A stretch of DNA of 64,000 nt from Moniliophthora roreri (lineage: Eukaryota > Basidiomycota > Agaricomycetes > Agaricales > Marasmiaceae), in the NCBI GenBank assembly GCA_001466705.2, contig LATX02000175.1, positions 186,001 to 250,000 of the forward strand, written 5' to 3'. Below the pieces are notes generated by a model. The model had not been told where the DNA came from. It saw nothing but the letters and a program-made list of their open reading frames with translations, and searched no databases. A program made the position numbers and the translations under genes. Positions 22,501 to 32,923 of this stretch are shown here, piece by piece. Numbering within the stretch: the stretch's first letter is position 1; each line of letters starts with the position of its first letter.

Positions 22501-23274
22501 GCTTATTTCTTTGCAGAATATTGGACTAGGTGAGTTTGCTCTCTCTCTCATTATCAAATCCTTTGCTCAGACTCTTTATCAGTGCACATTCACAAATTGA
22601 CACGACGCACCACATCCATTGAGTGAGTTCATGATCCTCTCCGCCTTGTAGTCTCCAGCTAGAACGTATAGACCGGATATTCGCCGTCAAACGCCCGGGC
22701 ATACGAGGTTCCTACACAGCTTATTCAGGTCGGAGTTCCTCTTTGCCGCATTAGTATGGTCTTCCGTGTACCAGTTCCGGGCCCAACGCCATAAAATATT
22801 CTAGTCATACTTTCTGCTTAAGACCGGAAGGACCTCACTAGAAGGGACAGTAAATCGTGGCGACGATAGTAAGCCCACATACGTTGTAATTCATTTGTTT
22901 ATTTGCCAAATGATTCAGTGCACAGTTATACCGGATTATCGTGACAGTGACACCGCAACAAGGAGTGTTACTCGCGCCATCATCAAAACCAAATGAGACC
23001 TGGCGAGAAGAAACCGTGCAACAGCACTTGGAAATTCTGGCCTTTAGTTCTTGTACTCTTGCTTAGCTACGAAAAAATATGAAAGGGTCAAGTTCCGAAT
23101 GCACAACGAACTGTAAATGGAACCTGCCAACCATAACTTGCAAGAAACCATGAAACGGCCCAGGCAACTGCATCGGTAATCCAACCCCATAAACTGCGTA
23201 CTCATCCACAATGACAGTACGTCCAGTTTTCAAGTCGAAACCTGTTTCTCTGCCTCGAGTACTGATGGCACTTT

Positions 23275-23293
23275 CAGACCGTAAACACTGGTC
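23275..23293 (+). promoter_or_regulatory. Shared upstream motif of member 3
   Basis: CAGACCGTAAACACTGGTC, 157 bp before the ATG at 23432; a TATA-like AATATAAGAG follows at about 23366-23375. Confidence 0.65.
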
Positions 23294-23431
23294 GTCACCC
23301 GATGGCGTGCGTCCACTCTCCATTGGCATCAGCAACAACAGCCTCGTTGGTCAAATTGCTTCCGAATATAAGAGCTCGAGTTTTGCTCACCATCATCTTC
23401 ATCTTCAGTCGTTCATTGACTCTCTTATACA

Positions 23432-24272
23432 ATGCTCTCTTATCAATTCATCGTTCTCTCCCTCTTCTCCGTTTCTGTTTCTTCTATCGTCTCTGCCAAA
23501 CCTCTAGCTGTTCGCCGTAACTCTTCTTCCAATTTGAAGAGTGCCGGTCCTAGCACCATCGATGTCAATGGCTTCGTACATGTCCCTGATTCCCCAGCAT
23601 CGTTCTGCCAACAGACAGGACAATATGGATACATGTTCAGGTTTGCGTTGTCTCACAATATCACTTAGCCACATGGACTGATACAAAGCGTATACAGTGG
23701 CTCTGCCAACAATGACATCACTCCGACAAGACATGGTGATAGTTCTGTCATGATAGGGTCTGTCTCCAACACTGATACCAACCCGTAGGTACCGACTTTG
23801 TGCGAATACACAAGTCGAGCTGATGCTAACTCTTTACTACTACTTACTTAGGACCCAGCAATTCCAAATCGAGTGTCAGACCTGGAACAGTGATACTCCC
23901 GTGGGCAAATGGACGGGGCTTTGCGTTCAGGTTGACAAGGTCTCCGATTCCAATTTGTCCACAAGTACAGGACCTGCCTCTTGGAGGGACGAGATGGATC
24001 TACCAATTGCGGGCATTCAAGATAGTGCCGCACAGCCGACTGATCCAGCTACTGGAGGAAATGAACCAACGCCTGTAGTTCGGGCTGTCATCCAGGCCCG
24101 TGCCATACAAATGGCGGAAGGAGACGATTCAACACTTGTGGCCCGTCGTGCCGTACAAACGCCAAAAGTTAATCCATCTCTCCAGCCCCGTGCCGTACAG
24201 ACGCCAGGAAGTAAGCCAACAACTAGACCAACACTTGGAGCTCGGGCTGTCATCCCGACAATGGCTATGTGA
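23432..24272 (+). CDS. Small secreted protein, family member 3, with RAV-repeat tail
   Basis: Exons 23432-23640, 23698-23784 (87 nt) and 23852-24272 give 238 aa. Signal peptide and core follow member 2 (MLSYQFIVLSLFSV, DVNGFVHV, QQTGQYGYMF), then ANNDITPTRHGDSSVMIGS and TQQFQIECQTWNS. After GLCVQVDK the family C-terminal strand (normally SC...FTFST) is gone and an extra 90-residue tail follows, with units beginning R-A-V/I (RAVIQA, RAIQMA, RRAVQTP, RAVQTPG, RAVIPT). Only two of the six family cysteines remain in the mature part. A secreted, possibly partly unstructured protein; the tail is an expanded minisatellite shared with member 4 in style but not in unit. Confidence 0.85.
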
Positions 24273-24572
24273 CGTTCTCCTCTTTGTGTTTATAGATTTT
24301 GCATATCCACTCTCTTTACTGGAATGGGACTTTGGGCATCTATGTATTCAAGGCTTTCTAGTGTAGCACATACTGTATCCCAACTTCGTGTTCTCTACTT
24401 GTATTAAATTTGATCTTGGACATTAGGCTTTGTTTTTCTTGTGTAGCAATCCATAGATTTTTATTCCATACCGTCTGCTTTCCTTCCATTTATGTTATTT
24501 AAAGAGGTCGTGCTCATCTGGAGTAGCCAGCCTGCCGTGTGTATCAAGTTCAGAAGCGCCCAGCCTTGTGCG

Positions 24573-25209
24573 GCGTCAGAGTCCACCTGTGACCTGGTTG
24601 GTTAGTAAGCTGGACAGGGATTGTCCACCACCATTGCAATAATCGAGGGGTAAGGGTCGTTCCGGCAGCGCCCGCTACCTCTACTGTATGTGCTCAGATA
24701 GGCGTACTTTTATTTGAATCTTAGTCTTATTTTTGCTACTACTAGCTCGACAACCCTCAAAAAGATACGTGGATCGGGTATACCATTTCGTTGCATGATA
24801 GATGCCTTCAAGTTTTGAATGAGCAGTGGATTGTAACCTGAGGGCGAGGAGAGCAGTCAGCATGTCGCGGGTCCGCATCGGTATGTATCAGCCCAACATC
24901 GACCTTTCCTTTTTGCCATTTGCTCCCATCCTCCATGGCCAACTCTTCAAAATATCCTGACTTCTTTCCACGTTGAGTGGATAACGCCAGATTTGCGCTG
25001 AAAAGGATCATATACGTCATCCAAAGTCTTCCAGCACGCGACCCAATGCTCATTTCTCCCCAGCCCCTCCTGACAATGACAGTCAAACGCAACACTTTAC
25101 AAGCCGATATCCTCACGCACCGGGCATCCCACATCCAGCCCTCCGCTTACAACCCTGGATGCACTGCAGAACGTTGGATTTGGTGCTATCCGTTCAAAGA
25201 TCTCCGCTC
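24573..25209. other. Spacer between the two segmental duplication copies
   Basis: Contains short minus-strand frames (24808-25134) with no known domain. Parts resemble fragments found near 20.4 kb (the GAGGCGAGGAAAGCAGTCAG stretch against GAGGGCGAGGAGAGCAGTCAG). Confidence 0.35.
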
Positions 25210-25987
25210 CCAATATCGGTGAATTTAACGTTCTCGTTATCAGTTCCTTTGCTCAGACTCTTCGTTAGTGCATATTCCTGGCTCTCCTAGCGAATGACAC
25301 GTACCAACCTCCCTGATATGTCTGCCTTGTGATCTCCGAGCCAGAACGCGATCTGATCCCACCACAGTCCAGCCAACGGGCATTCATCGTCAAACGCTAG
25401 GACTAACAAAGTTCCTACGCACCGTATCCGGGTCGGATCACCTCTCTGCCCCATGAGCATGGTCTTACGTGAACCAGTTCCAAGCTAAAGGGCGTGAAAT
25501 CTTTGTAGTCATCCTTTCTGTCCAAGACCGGAAGGACCTCACTAGACGGAATTGGTAACCGTGGCGGCACTGGTAAGCCTACATATGTTTTGTTTTTTGC
25601 CAAGTAATTGAGCGCACAGTTACTATACCGGATTCCCGTGACAGTGGCACCGCAACAAGGAGTGTTACTCGCGCCATTTTCAAAATCAAATGGGACCTGG
25701 CGAGAAGAAACCGTGCAACAGCACTTGGAAGTTCTGGCCTTTGGTTCTCGTACTCTAGCTTTAACTTACTCACGAAAAAATGCGAAAATGTCAAGTTCCG
25801 AATGCACAGCGAGCTGTAAATGGGACATAACTTGCAGGAGACCAGTGAAACCGCTCTCCTAGTCCATCCACCACGACCGTGTAGGTAATCTAACCCCAGC
25901 CATAAGCCGCATACTCATCCGCAATGACAGTACGCCCAGCTTTCAAGTCGAAACCTGTTTCTCCGTCTCGAGTACTGATGGCACTTT

Positions 25988-26006
25988 CAGACCGTAAACA
26001 CTGGTC
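25988..26006 (+). promoter_or_regulatory. Shared upstream motif of member 4
   Basis: CAGACCGTAAACACTGGTC, identical to the motif of member 3, 167 bp before the ATG at 26155; AATATAAAAGC follows at about 26088-26098 as TATA box. Confidence 0.65.
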
Positions 26007-26154
26007 GTCACCTGATGGCGTGTGCTCACGCTATTTCTTCTCCATTGGCGTTAACAACAACAGCCTTGTTGGTGAAATTGCTTCCGAATATAAAAGCTCG
26101 GGTTTTTCTTCATCATCCTCTTCATCTTCAGTCTATCATCAATTTTCTTGCACA

Positions 26155-27010
26155 ATGCTCTCTTATCAATTCATCATTCTATCCCTCTTCTTCGTTTCTG
26201 TTTCTCCTATCGTCTCTGCCAAACCCCTAGCTGTTCACCGTAACTCTTCCAGTTTGAAGGGTGCCGGTTTTAGCACCATCGACGTCAATGGCTTCGTACA
26301 TGTCTTTGATTCTTCAGCACCGTTCTGGCGTATCCAGCAGACAGGACAATATGGATACATGTTCAGGTTTGCGTCGTCTCACAATATCACTTAGCCACAC
26401 GGTCTGATACAGAGCCGTATACAGTGGCTCTGCCAACGATGATATCACTCCGACAAGACATGGCGATAATTCGGTCATGAATGGGTCTATCTTCAATGCT
26501 GGTACCAATCCGTAAGTACCGACTTTGTGTGAATACACAAGTCGAGCTGACGCTAACTCCTATTACTACTTACTTAGATTCCAAATCGAGTGTCAGACCT
26601 GGAACAGCGATATTCCCGTGGGCAAGTGGACGGGGCTTTGCGTCCAGGTTGACAAGGCAATCTCCAATTCCAATTTGTCAACAAGTACAGGACCTGCCTC
26701 TTGGAGGGACGAGATGGATCTACCAGTTGCGGGCATTCAGGATAGTGCCGCACAGACGACTGATCCAACTACTATGGGAGTTGAACCAACGCCTGTACCT
26801 CGAGCTGTCATTCAGGACCGTGCGGTGGATACAACACGTGTCTTCCAGGAGCGCGCCGTACACACGGGGGATGTGAACGGTGAGGTGGAACCAACGCGTG
26901 TCTTCCGGGGCCGTGCGGTGGGAGCAACGCGCGTCTTCCAGGGCCGTGCCGAACAGACTGGTCTAAATGGTGAACCAATCAGACGGCCTATACCGAACAT
27001 GGCTATGTGA
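26155..27010 (+). CDS. Small secreted protein, family member 4, with RAV-repeat tail
   Basis: Exons 26155-26366, 26425-26511 (87 nt) and 26578-27010 give 243 aa. Paralogue of member 3 from the segmental duplication; signal peptide MLSYQFIILSLFFVSVSPIVSA and the same core. Compared with member 3 the last exon starts nine bases later, so PTQQFQIE becomes PFQIE. The tail has its own repeats, alternating RAV and T-R-V-F-Q/R (RAVDTTRVFQE, RAVHTG, TRVFRGRAVGATRVFQG). The repeat number and unit differ from member 3, so the tails have expanded or changed since the duplication. Function unknown; secretion is likely. Confidence 0.85.
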
Positions 27011-27862
27011 CGTTCTCCCCTTTGTGTTTATAGCTTTTGCATATCTGCTTTCTTTACTTGGATTGGACTTTGGGTATCCAATTTATTCACAGCCTTCTGG
27101 TGTAATACATACTGTATCTCATCTTCATGCTCTTTACTGGATTGGGACTTTGGGCATCTATTCATTCACAGCTTTCTAGTGTAGTGTATACTGTATCCCC
27201 AACTTCGTGTTCTCTACTTGTATTAAATCGGACCTGGGACATTACGCTTTGTGTTGAAATTCATAAATATATATCCCATACTGTCTGCTTTCTTTCCATT
27301 TATGTTATTCAACTCGTGTAGCCAGCCTGCCGTGTGTATCAAATCCAGAAGCGCCCGGCCTTTCCATGTGCAGCGTCGGAACCTTCAAGTTACTTATGTA
27401 ACACTCACCAGAGTCACCTTCAAGAACCTGGTGAAACACGACCATATACCTGCCCGACTCATATTCCGTCCAGAGAATTGGAGCACACCTTATACCTGCG
27501 ACATGGCCCACTCACTACTTTGTACGCCGGACGCGTTTCAACCTAACGTGGCAATTATAAGATTAGGGCTAAAGAGTTGAATTATCGGCATTTTGTGAGC
27601 CCCCCCGACTATCTAGTCATATTCATGAGCTAACATTACTTTTCATATACGCGTATAAATGAGTTCTACAAATTTCTTGAAGGAATAAAAACAGCCTATG
27701 TATTGGCCCGCACGGGCGACAATGGCGATGCATTCTGCATCGAAAGTAGACGTGCACGCCTATACACATCTAAATACCGAACTCGATACATCTAATTAGG
27801 GTGCACGGATACCCTTTTGTGTGTGCAGTGGTTTACTCATCACAGACCGTCATGTACACTCA

Positions 27863-28697
27863 TCAGTAAACTCCCGGAATCAGCCTCCACTTTGCCCTCC
27901 TCGCCCACGCCTCCCATTCCTTTCCAAACTACTTCTGCAATATCTCATCTTCCGTATTCACCCTCACAGTCATAGATACCATCCCAAACATCAAAGGTAT
28001 CGACCATATCAACATTACCACCTTCCCAAACACGCTATCATAAAAACCACTTTGGCGAATCCATGACCCATGATCCAACTGCACCACGATTGCACCAATG
28101 ACACATATCTACGCACCAGTATACGAAGGATGGCGTACAATTGAGTATGGACTGTATGTGACAAGTTTGGCCACTGGTTGGTCGTTTTTGCCCCGGGAGC
28201 CATTTCGACTGCGTTCTCCTACTCGCACCATCTCAAAGGTGAAACTGTCGTCGAGAGCGCGGTAGCATAAGAATCAGATGATACCACCAGCCAACCCAGC
28301 AAGGGCACCAGAAAGGAATGGGAAGGACATGTTTGAGTCGGAAGCGAATGTCGATTTATGGTTATAAAACTTAAGGGCAAGACGATAGTGGGAGGCGAGG
28401 ATGAACACACATTCAATCAGAGTTGCGATGTAGTATGCAATCTGCCCAAGTCAGCTGACGTTGTTCAAAGCATTTTATCTGATCAGGTACTACTAACCTT
28501 CAAACGTGGCAAGATTGCCATACAAGCGCCCACCCTTTCTGTGCGGTGAACCCTTGGCTGAGTGGTGGTCGTCGAGTCACTTTGGGGTCACCGTTGGGGG
28601 GCGTACAGGTGACACCAAAAGATACGCCAGTTAGAAGAACAAGAATGACCTTCAGTAAGGGTACCATCGCGAGTCGGGGTAGCATAGGGCAACTCAT
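27863..28697 (-). pseudogene. Dead isoprenylcysteine carboxyl methyltransferase (ICMT/Ste14-like)
   Basis: The minus strand reads a membrane methyltransferase of the ICMT family: start MSCPMLPRLAMVPLLKVILV, a TPPN motif, ERVGACMAILPRLK, a GTTAGT...GGCAG intron near 28448-28496, IAYYIATLIECVFILA, FLCYRAL, FTFE, SPYSIVRHPSYTGA and the end EDEIL..FGKEWEAWARRAKWRLIPGVY. The active enzyme would methylate the C-terminus of farnesylated proteins in the ER. Three in-frame stops break it: TGA before FLCYRAL, TAG after SYTGA, TAG before FGKEW; the first exon also seems to change frame between PPN and ERVGA. With this many lesions it is a true pseudogene rather than a sequencing fault. Confidence 0.8.
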
Positions 28698-28699
28698 GC

Positions 28700-29230
28700 G
28701 GTCGTATTTTTAATTCAGCAACACAGTTCGTGACAGCCTGCGACCTTTTTTAAAGAATCCATGCTGCTGCGGTCTTGCAAGGAATTCAGCCTTCATGATC
28801 CTCGGTGTTCCCAGTATATAGTATTATGTAGCTCTCAGTTGAACCACATTGATTATTGTCGACTTGTAACATTCTTTCACATCCTAGTTCATCTCTCTCG
28901 ACGCGAGCCCTGTTGATTGGCTACTTGTTTGATAGGGTATGTGTTTATTACCCTCTTTCTGGCTTCAAAGGCGTGGAATATTCCGACATGCACGTATCTA
29001 ATCTCTGTGCCAAGAGTGTCATCGATAAGTGATGATCCAGGTAAAATGTGATTCTAGCAGGCGTAGTGATCTCTAAAAGCAGCTTAACATACTCGTATTC
29101 TATCAACAGTGTTACTGGTTGCTGGCATCAAGCAATAGCCGGCGCCGCAGGTTCTTCACGTCCGAAATCGAGTGAATAAAAGCAAGCCAATAATCGTAAA
29201 CATATGTGAAACCCGTCAAAGATGAAGTTG
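28700..29230. other. Intergenic, no feature seen
   Basis: AT-rich spacer between two pseudogenes; only short frames and no recognisable repeat. Confidence 0.4.
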
Positions 29231-29235
29231 ATGTA

Positions 29236-30641
29236 TCAAGGAGTAAAAAAGAAAGCATGCTCAGTCTTCCAAGCTACACACGGAACCTTGACTTGGGTAA
29301 AGGGCAAAACAACGGACTATTCAAGATATATGTCTGTATTGTGAACAGAGGTGGTGCACGTTTGAGCGACTGTCTTTCCGGTTGATGTGCCACACTCGAT
29401 GTCAAAGAGCTAGTTACCAGTGGCGGGGAGACCCAGGGTATGTACATATGGAATAAAGACTGAAGAAAAGAACATTTATCTCTCGGGAGTAGACAGACTC
29501 GCCAGCACAGCAATATTGTTATCATTGATGGTAAGACCGAGCGGCGAGAATGTTCTTGATATCTCCGTCGCGCACAAGGTCAATAGAGCGGAGACAAGGA
29601 CACTCTAATTAGGGCTCCTAGCGGATCGGATTAGGATCGGATACGGATTCATCCGTTCGGATGGTGGTGATTGAGAGAGCAATCCGCATCGGCGGATGGT
29701 ATCCGTCGGATGGTCCGATAATCCGACGGATGGGCGCTAAGCCAGCGCTTCACAATGAAACCTCCCTCCCACGGTGAAAATTTTGCTTCCCCGTCAGTAT
29801 TGTCGCCTTGTTCACCTCCAATCCCTTTGGCAAGTCTCAAGCTACCCTATAGACCCTCAAGACGTGATGTCATGTTGAGAATATGATGTTTGGAGCCACT
29901 TGGAGGGAGGGGGCTCTCAGGTGCGGGACATTGATCTAGTTGTGCGGCATTCCAAGTTGATTCCAGGTGTCTGAATTATACCTATTTAATTTGTTGTGTA
30001 CAGAGTCGAGACAAGTTCATATATTGTACCCAAAACAGCTAAAATACAAGTCAAAGGTTAGTCAGACAGACAGATAATGGCTGATATATCACCCACTACT
30101 GCTATGAAGGTCAAAAAGGTAACCACGGAAAGCCCCGGGCACGACTCTGGTCGACCTAACGAAGCCCAACGACAATCGTCTGCACCGCGTGATTCATCCG
30201 CCGCTCATCGTCGGATTGGTCGGATGCCATCCGTCGGATGGTGCTCATCGAGGAGCCCATCCGCCATCCGAATCCGACCTCTCATCGCTCGGATGACGGC
30301 GGATCATCCGATCCGCTAGGAGCCCTAACTCTAATCAGTGAGACCAAACGTTTAACTCACATTCGAGGTTGCTGAATATCCCAATTGGGCGAATCAGATC
30401 CTGCAGGGCTGTTACCACCGATGGGTCCATTGGCGCCAAAGAAGGCGATTCCGGCGATTCCAAAGTTGGGGTTGCAGGGGGCACGAGAAGCCAGCCTCAG
30501 TGAGGAAGAATAGAGAATTGCGACACTGATCAGTCTGCGAGAAGGCGAGTCGCTCAAAAAGTTGGCGAAAAAAGGTTTCAGGTCCTTGTTGAGGGATTTG
30601 AACGGTGTCAACATGTCTTTATAGCCTGCAAGAGAGGGCAT
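29236..30641 (-). pseudogene. Family member 6 of the secreted proteins, dead, interrupted by a MITE
   Basis: All three family exons can be traced on the minus strand: exon 1 ending PCNPNFGIAGIAFFGANGPIG and NWDIQQ (about 30641-30361, cut short just before a GTGAGT), exon 2 (LTINDNNIAVLASLST, near 29510-29560) and exon 3 (LFDIECGTSTGKTVAQTC, then a TAG and a last HAFFFTP). Closest to member 5. Frameshifts in exon 2, a stop in exon 3 and a scrambled signal peptide show it is dead. The intron between exons 1 and 2 holds a 718-bp hAT-like element, which may or may not have caused the loss. Confidence 0.7.
29610..30327. mobile_element. hAT-like non-autonomous element (MITE), 718 bp
   Basis: Ends are inverted copies starting TAGGGCTCCTAGCGGATCGG, and the 8-bp ACTCTAAT stands on both sides (29602-29609 and 30328-30335). 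An 8-bp target duplication with TAGGG ends is characteristic of the hAT superfamily. Beneath the ends, many short copies of ATCCG/CGGAT words repeat in both orientations, as expected for transposase-binding subterminal repeats. No transposase frame is present. The target duplication is perfect, so insertion is fairly recent compared with the decay of the host pseudogene. Confidence 0.9.
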
Positions 30642-30952
30642 GCAATGGAGATTTGTGGTTGTTGCGGGTAGAACTGGCCAAGAACAGCCCTGAAACTACA
30701 GCACATCGACTCGGAGCAGTGATGAGATTGAGTATGGCTGCCTAGTCTCAGTTATTCCTAGAACGTTGATGGTCTTGCTCTATGTTCGAGGTGATCTTGA
30801 AGCGGAGATATTGTTGCCTCCTTTGGGTTCGCTTCAATCTCATACTAGTGATAGAGTGGCTTTGTTCGAGGTCGTTGTACTGCTAGGCAGATAGACAAAT
30901 GGCTATTGAAGCTCGAGGTGAACAACGCAGGCCAAAAACGTACCGTTTACAT

Positions 30953-31350
30953 CTACGCATTTCCTTCCGACGCCTCTCCTTGTGCAGGGTGAGCAGCCCA
31001 ATCTGCCAGTAATTCCTCGGGAGGATTTAGGACACTCAGGCCATCTGATAGTTGAAAATACGAGAAATCGAAATCGCGCTCAGGAGTCATTAACTCGGTA
31101 TGGGAGACCCAGAGCTCGGACGAGCATAATGGTGCCTGCGCAACACCAGACAAATTCTTAGTCGGTTGACAGGACGCACGACAATTGAGCGTAGAAGCGG
31201 TACCATATCCCAATACTTTGCGAGCAGGACTTGAGCTTGAAGACTTGACCAAGTATGCAGGAATAGCGAGATCTGAGAGACGACTGAATGAATCAAGGAG
31301 AAGTGCCGTGGCTGTGTTTGCGCTTCCTTTGTCTGGTGCCGAGATTCAGT
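30953..31350 (-). CDS. Possible small protein gene or exon, unknown
   Basis: About 130 codons are open on the minus strand, ending FDFSYFQLSDGLSVLNPPEELLADWAAHPAQGEASEGNA-like sequence, which looks coding because it is neither repetitive nor biased. No ATG precedes it in frame; an acceptor-like GCACCAG at about 31338 suggests it is an internal or last exon. No family recognised, and the first exon was not found. Confidence 0.3.
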
Positions 31351-31535
31351 CGGGAAGTATGTGATAGAAACAAACACATTTCATTGAAATACAAACATTG
31401 TATAGCCATATAGCTACATAGACCCTACACAAATGTCCGAAACCCAGTGAACGAAGGTGAGACCATACTACATAACGACACGCAAACACTGTCTCTGAAT
31501 TTCGATACCGAGTCCATCGTCATCGTCAAAAATCA

Positions 31536-32160
31536 TCAAGTGGTGAAATAGAACACCTGCTCGGCCGATTCATGGCATGAGACAACCTTCACTTCGCCAG
31601 AGTAAGTCACTTCGGCACACAAGTCGGCCGATCCATGGGGAGAGATCTTGCACGTATGGGCTACAGTCTTCCCCGCACCGATAGTTGAAGCACCGGGAAT
31701 GCAGGTGCCGCAGTTGATGTCGAAGAGCTGGCGACTGTAGAGACGAATCTGTCAGTGCAGTGGTGGGTTTATAGAAGAAAGAACACTCACGGATCTCCGC
31801 CAGAGTTGGAAGCAGTTTCCAGCAGAAGAACACCGTTGTCAAGGGTAAGAGCAATGTTGTTGTTATTGATATCCCTGCTTGAAAGTCAGGATAACGGACG
31901 AGATATAGAACAACGTTAGATTTGACTTACTTGAAGATGTAACTCGGATGAGGCTGTCCATTCTGCTGGATATGCCAATCAGGCTTATAGGACCCCACGA
32001 CGCCATTTCCAGTGACGGGTCCGTTGGCGCCAATGATGGCAATTCCAGCACCCTCAAAATTGGGGTGGCAGGTCTGAGGGTCCCGGGCAGCCAAAGGGGA
32101 AGCTGAGCCCAGCATAGAGATGGACATAGCGACAAAGAAGAAGAGAGTAGAAGTCTGCAT
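31536..32160 (-). CDS. Small secreted Cys-rich protein, family member 5
   Basis: Exons 32160-31931, 31874-31791 (84 nt) and 31734-31536 give 170 aa. Signal peptide MQTSTLFFFVAMSISMLGSA, then CHPNFEGAGIAIIGANGPV, DWHIQQNGQPHPSYIF, the middle exon DINNNNIALTLDNGVLLLE, and a last exon with INCGTC, HTCKIS, LCAEV, VSC and FYFTT at the end. Six cysteines match members 1, 8, 9 and 10. A TATA box (TATAAAAT on the minus strand, near 32290) lies about 130 bp upstream, but the ACACTGGT motif is not convincing here. Together with pseudogene 6 it forms its own subgroup. Confidence 0.85.
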
Positions 32161-32512
32161 TGTCAAAAGGGCGGATAAAAAGAAAATTGAAGATGATCAG
32201 TCCTCAAGAAGGCGAAAGTGATCAAAAGGGTTGAGCTGCGAAGAAGTCGAAAAGAGAAGTTGTTGAATGTTCGATGAGAAGCGAACGGTATTTTATACTG
32301 TTCGAGGGAGGACGCAATGCACTGAATCCGGAGCCATACTCGAGTCTAGTCTCGGGTGAAATCAGTGCCTGTTGAGGGGCCTACGCCTCCGCATACTGGG
32401 GCGTTGGGATTGACTGTCTCACCGAACCAGGTTCCAGACTACGGGAACGGTAGTTTTCAAGGAGATACGCAAACAACCAATCTGTTTTTCATTCAAAAAC
32501 AATACACAGCTT

Positions 32513-32643
32513 TTACTCTGCAGCAATCGATGAGAATACGGAAAACATTGGACTCGGATGCGGTACGCACTGGAACGAGCTCTCATTTTTCTACGCTTTC
32601 GCCTGAGCCTCCTGGAGCGCTTCTTCTTCCATTTTTCTCTCAT
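32513..32643 (-). CDS. RPL41: Ribosomal protein eL41, copy A
   Basis: A 25-residue highly basic protein in two exons, 32643-32571 and 32517-32513, joined by a 53-nt intron that splits the last Lys codon (A/AG then TAA). It begins MREKWKKKRSRRLRRK and ends RARSK, the standard eL41 pattern of the large ribosomal subunit. A second, untranslated intron ends one base before the ATG (32645-32698). It shares a 280-bp upstream region with the acetyltransferase gene that starts at 32924 on the other strand. Too short to appear as an ordinary open frame; confirmed by an identical gene structure at 58 kb. Confidence 0.9.
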
Positions 32644-32923
32644 TCTGTAGTCGAAATGTGAATAAGTAGCATCGAATGAAAATGCGGGGAACACGTACTT
32701 GACGGAAGCAAGAAAAGGTTGAGTGCGTGAGGAAGTTCTCACGCTCGGAGCTCTTCCTCCACCCTTCTTGCTCTCGGCCGACTGATAATTCAAGTCGAAG
32801 ACGTCAAGGGTGGCGTATATTATATCCAGATTACCGGTGGTAGGCTTGTGGGCGCCCCGACCCGACGGCCCGACTCGTGATGTTTCTAACGTGCATCAGC
32901 AGGTATTTCTTCCCCGACTTGTC

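Larger units (their letters stand above)
22510..24560 (+). repeat. Segmental duplication, copy 1
   Basis: Aligns with 25210-27380: the upstream part (for example GAGAAGAAACCGTGCAACAG at 23003 and 25702), the secreted-protein gene, and the downstream tail up to AGCCTGCCGTGTGTATCAA (about 24530 and 27327). Divergence is moderate, with indels, so the duplication is not recent. Confidence 0.8.
25210..27380 (+). repeat. Segmental duplication, copy 2
   Basis: Partner of 22510-24560, in the same orientation, about 2.7 kb away. It also carries a short internal repeat downstream of the gene (CTTTACTGGATTGGGACTTTG-like units at 27055-27175). Confidence 0.8.
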
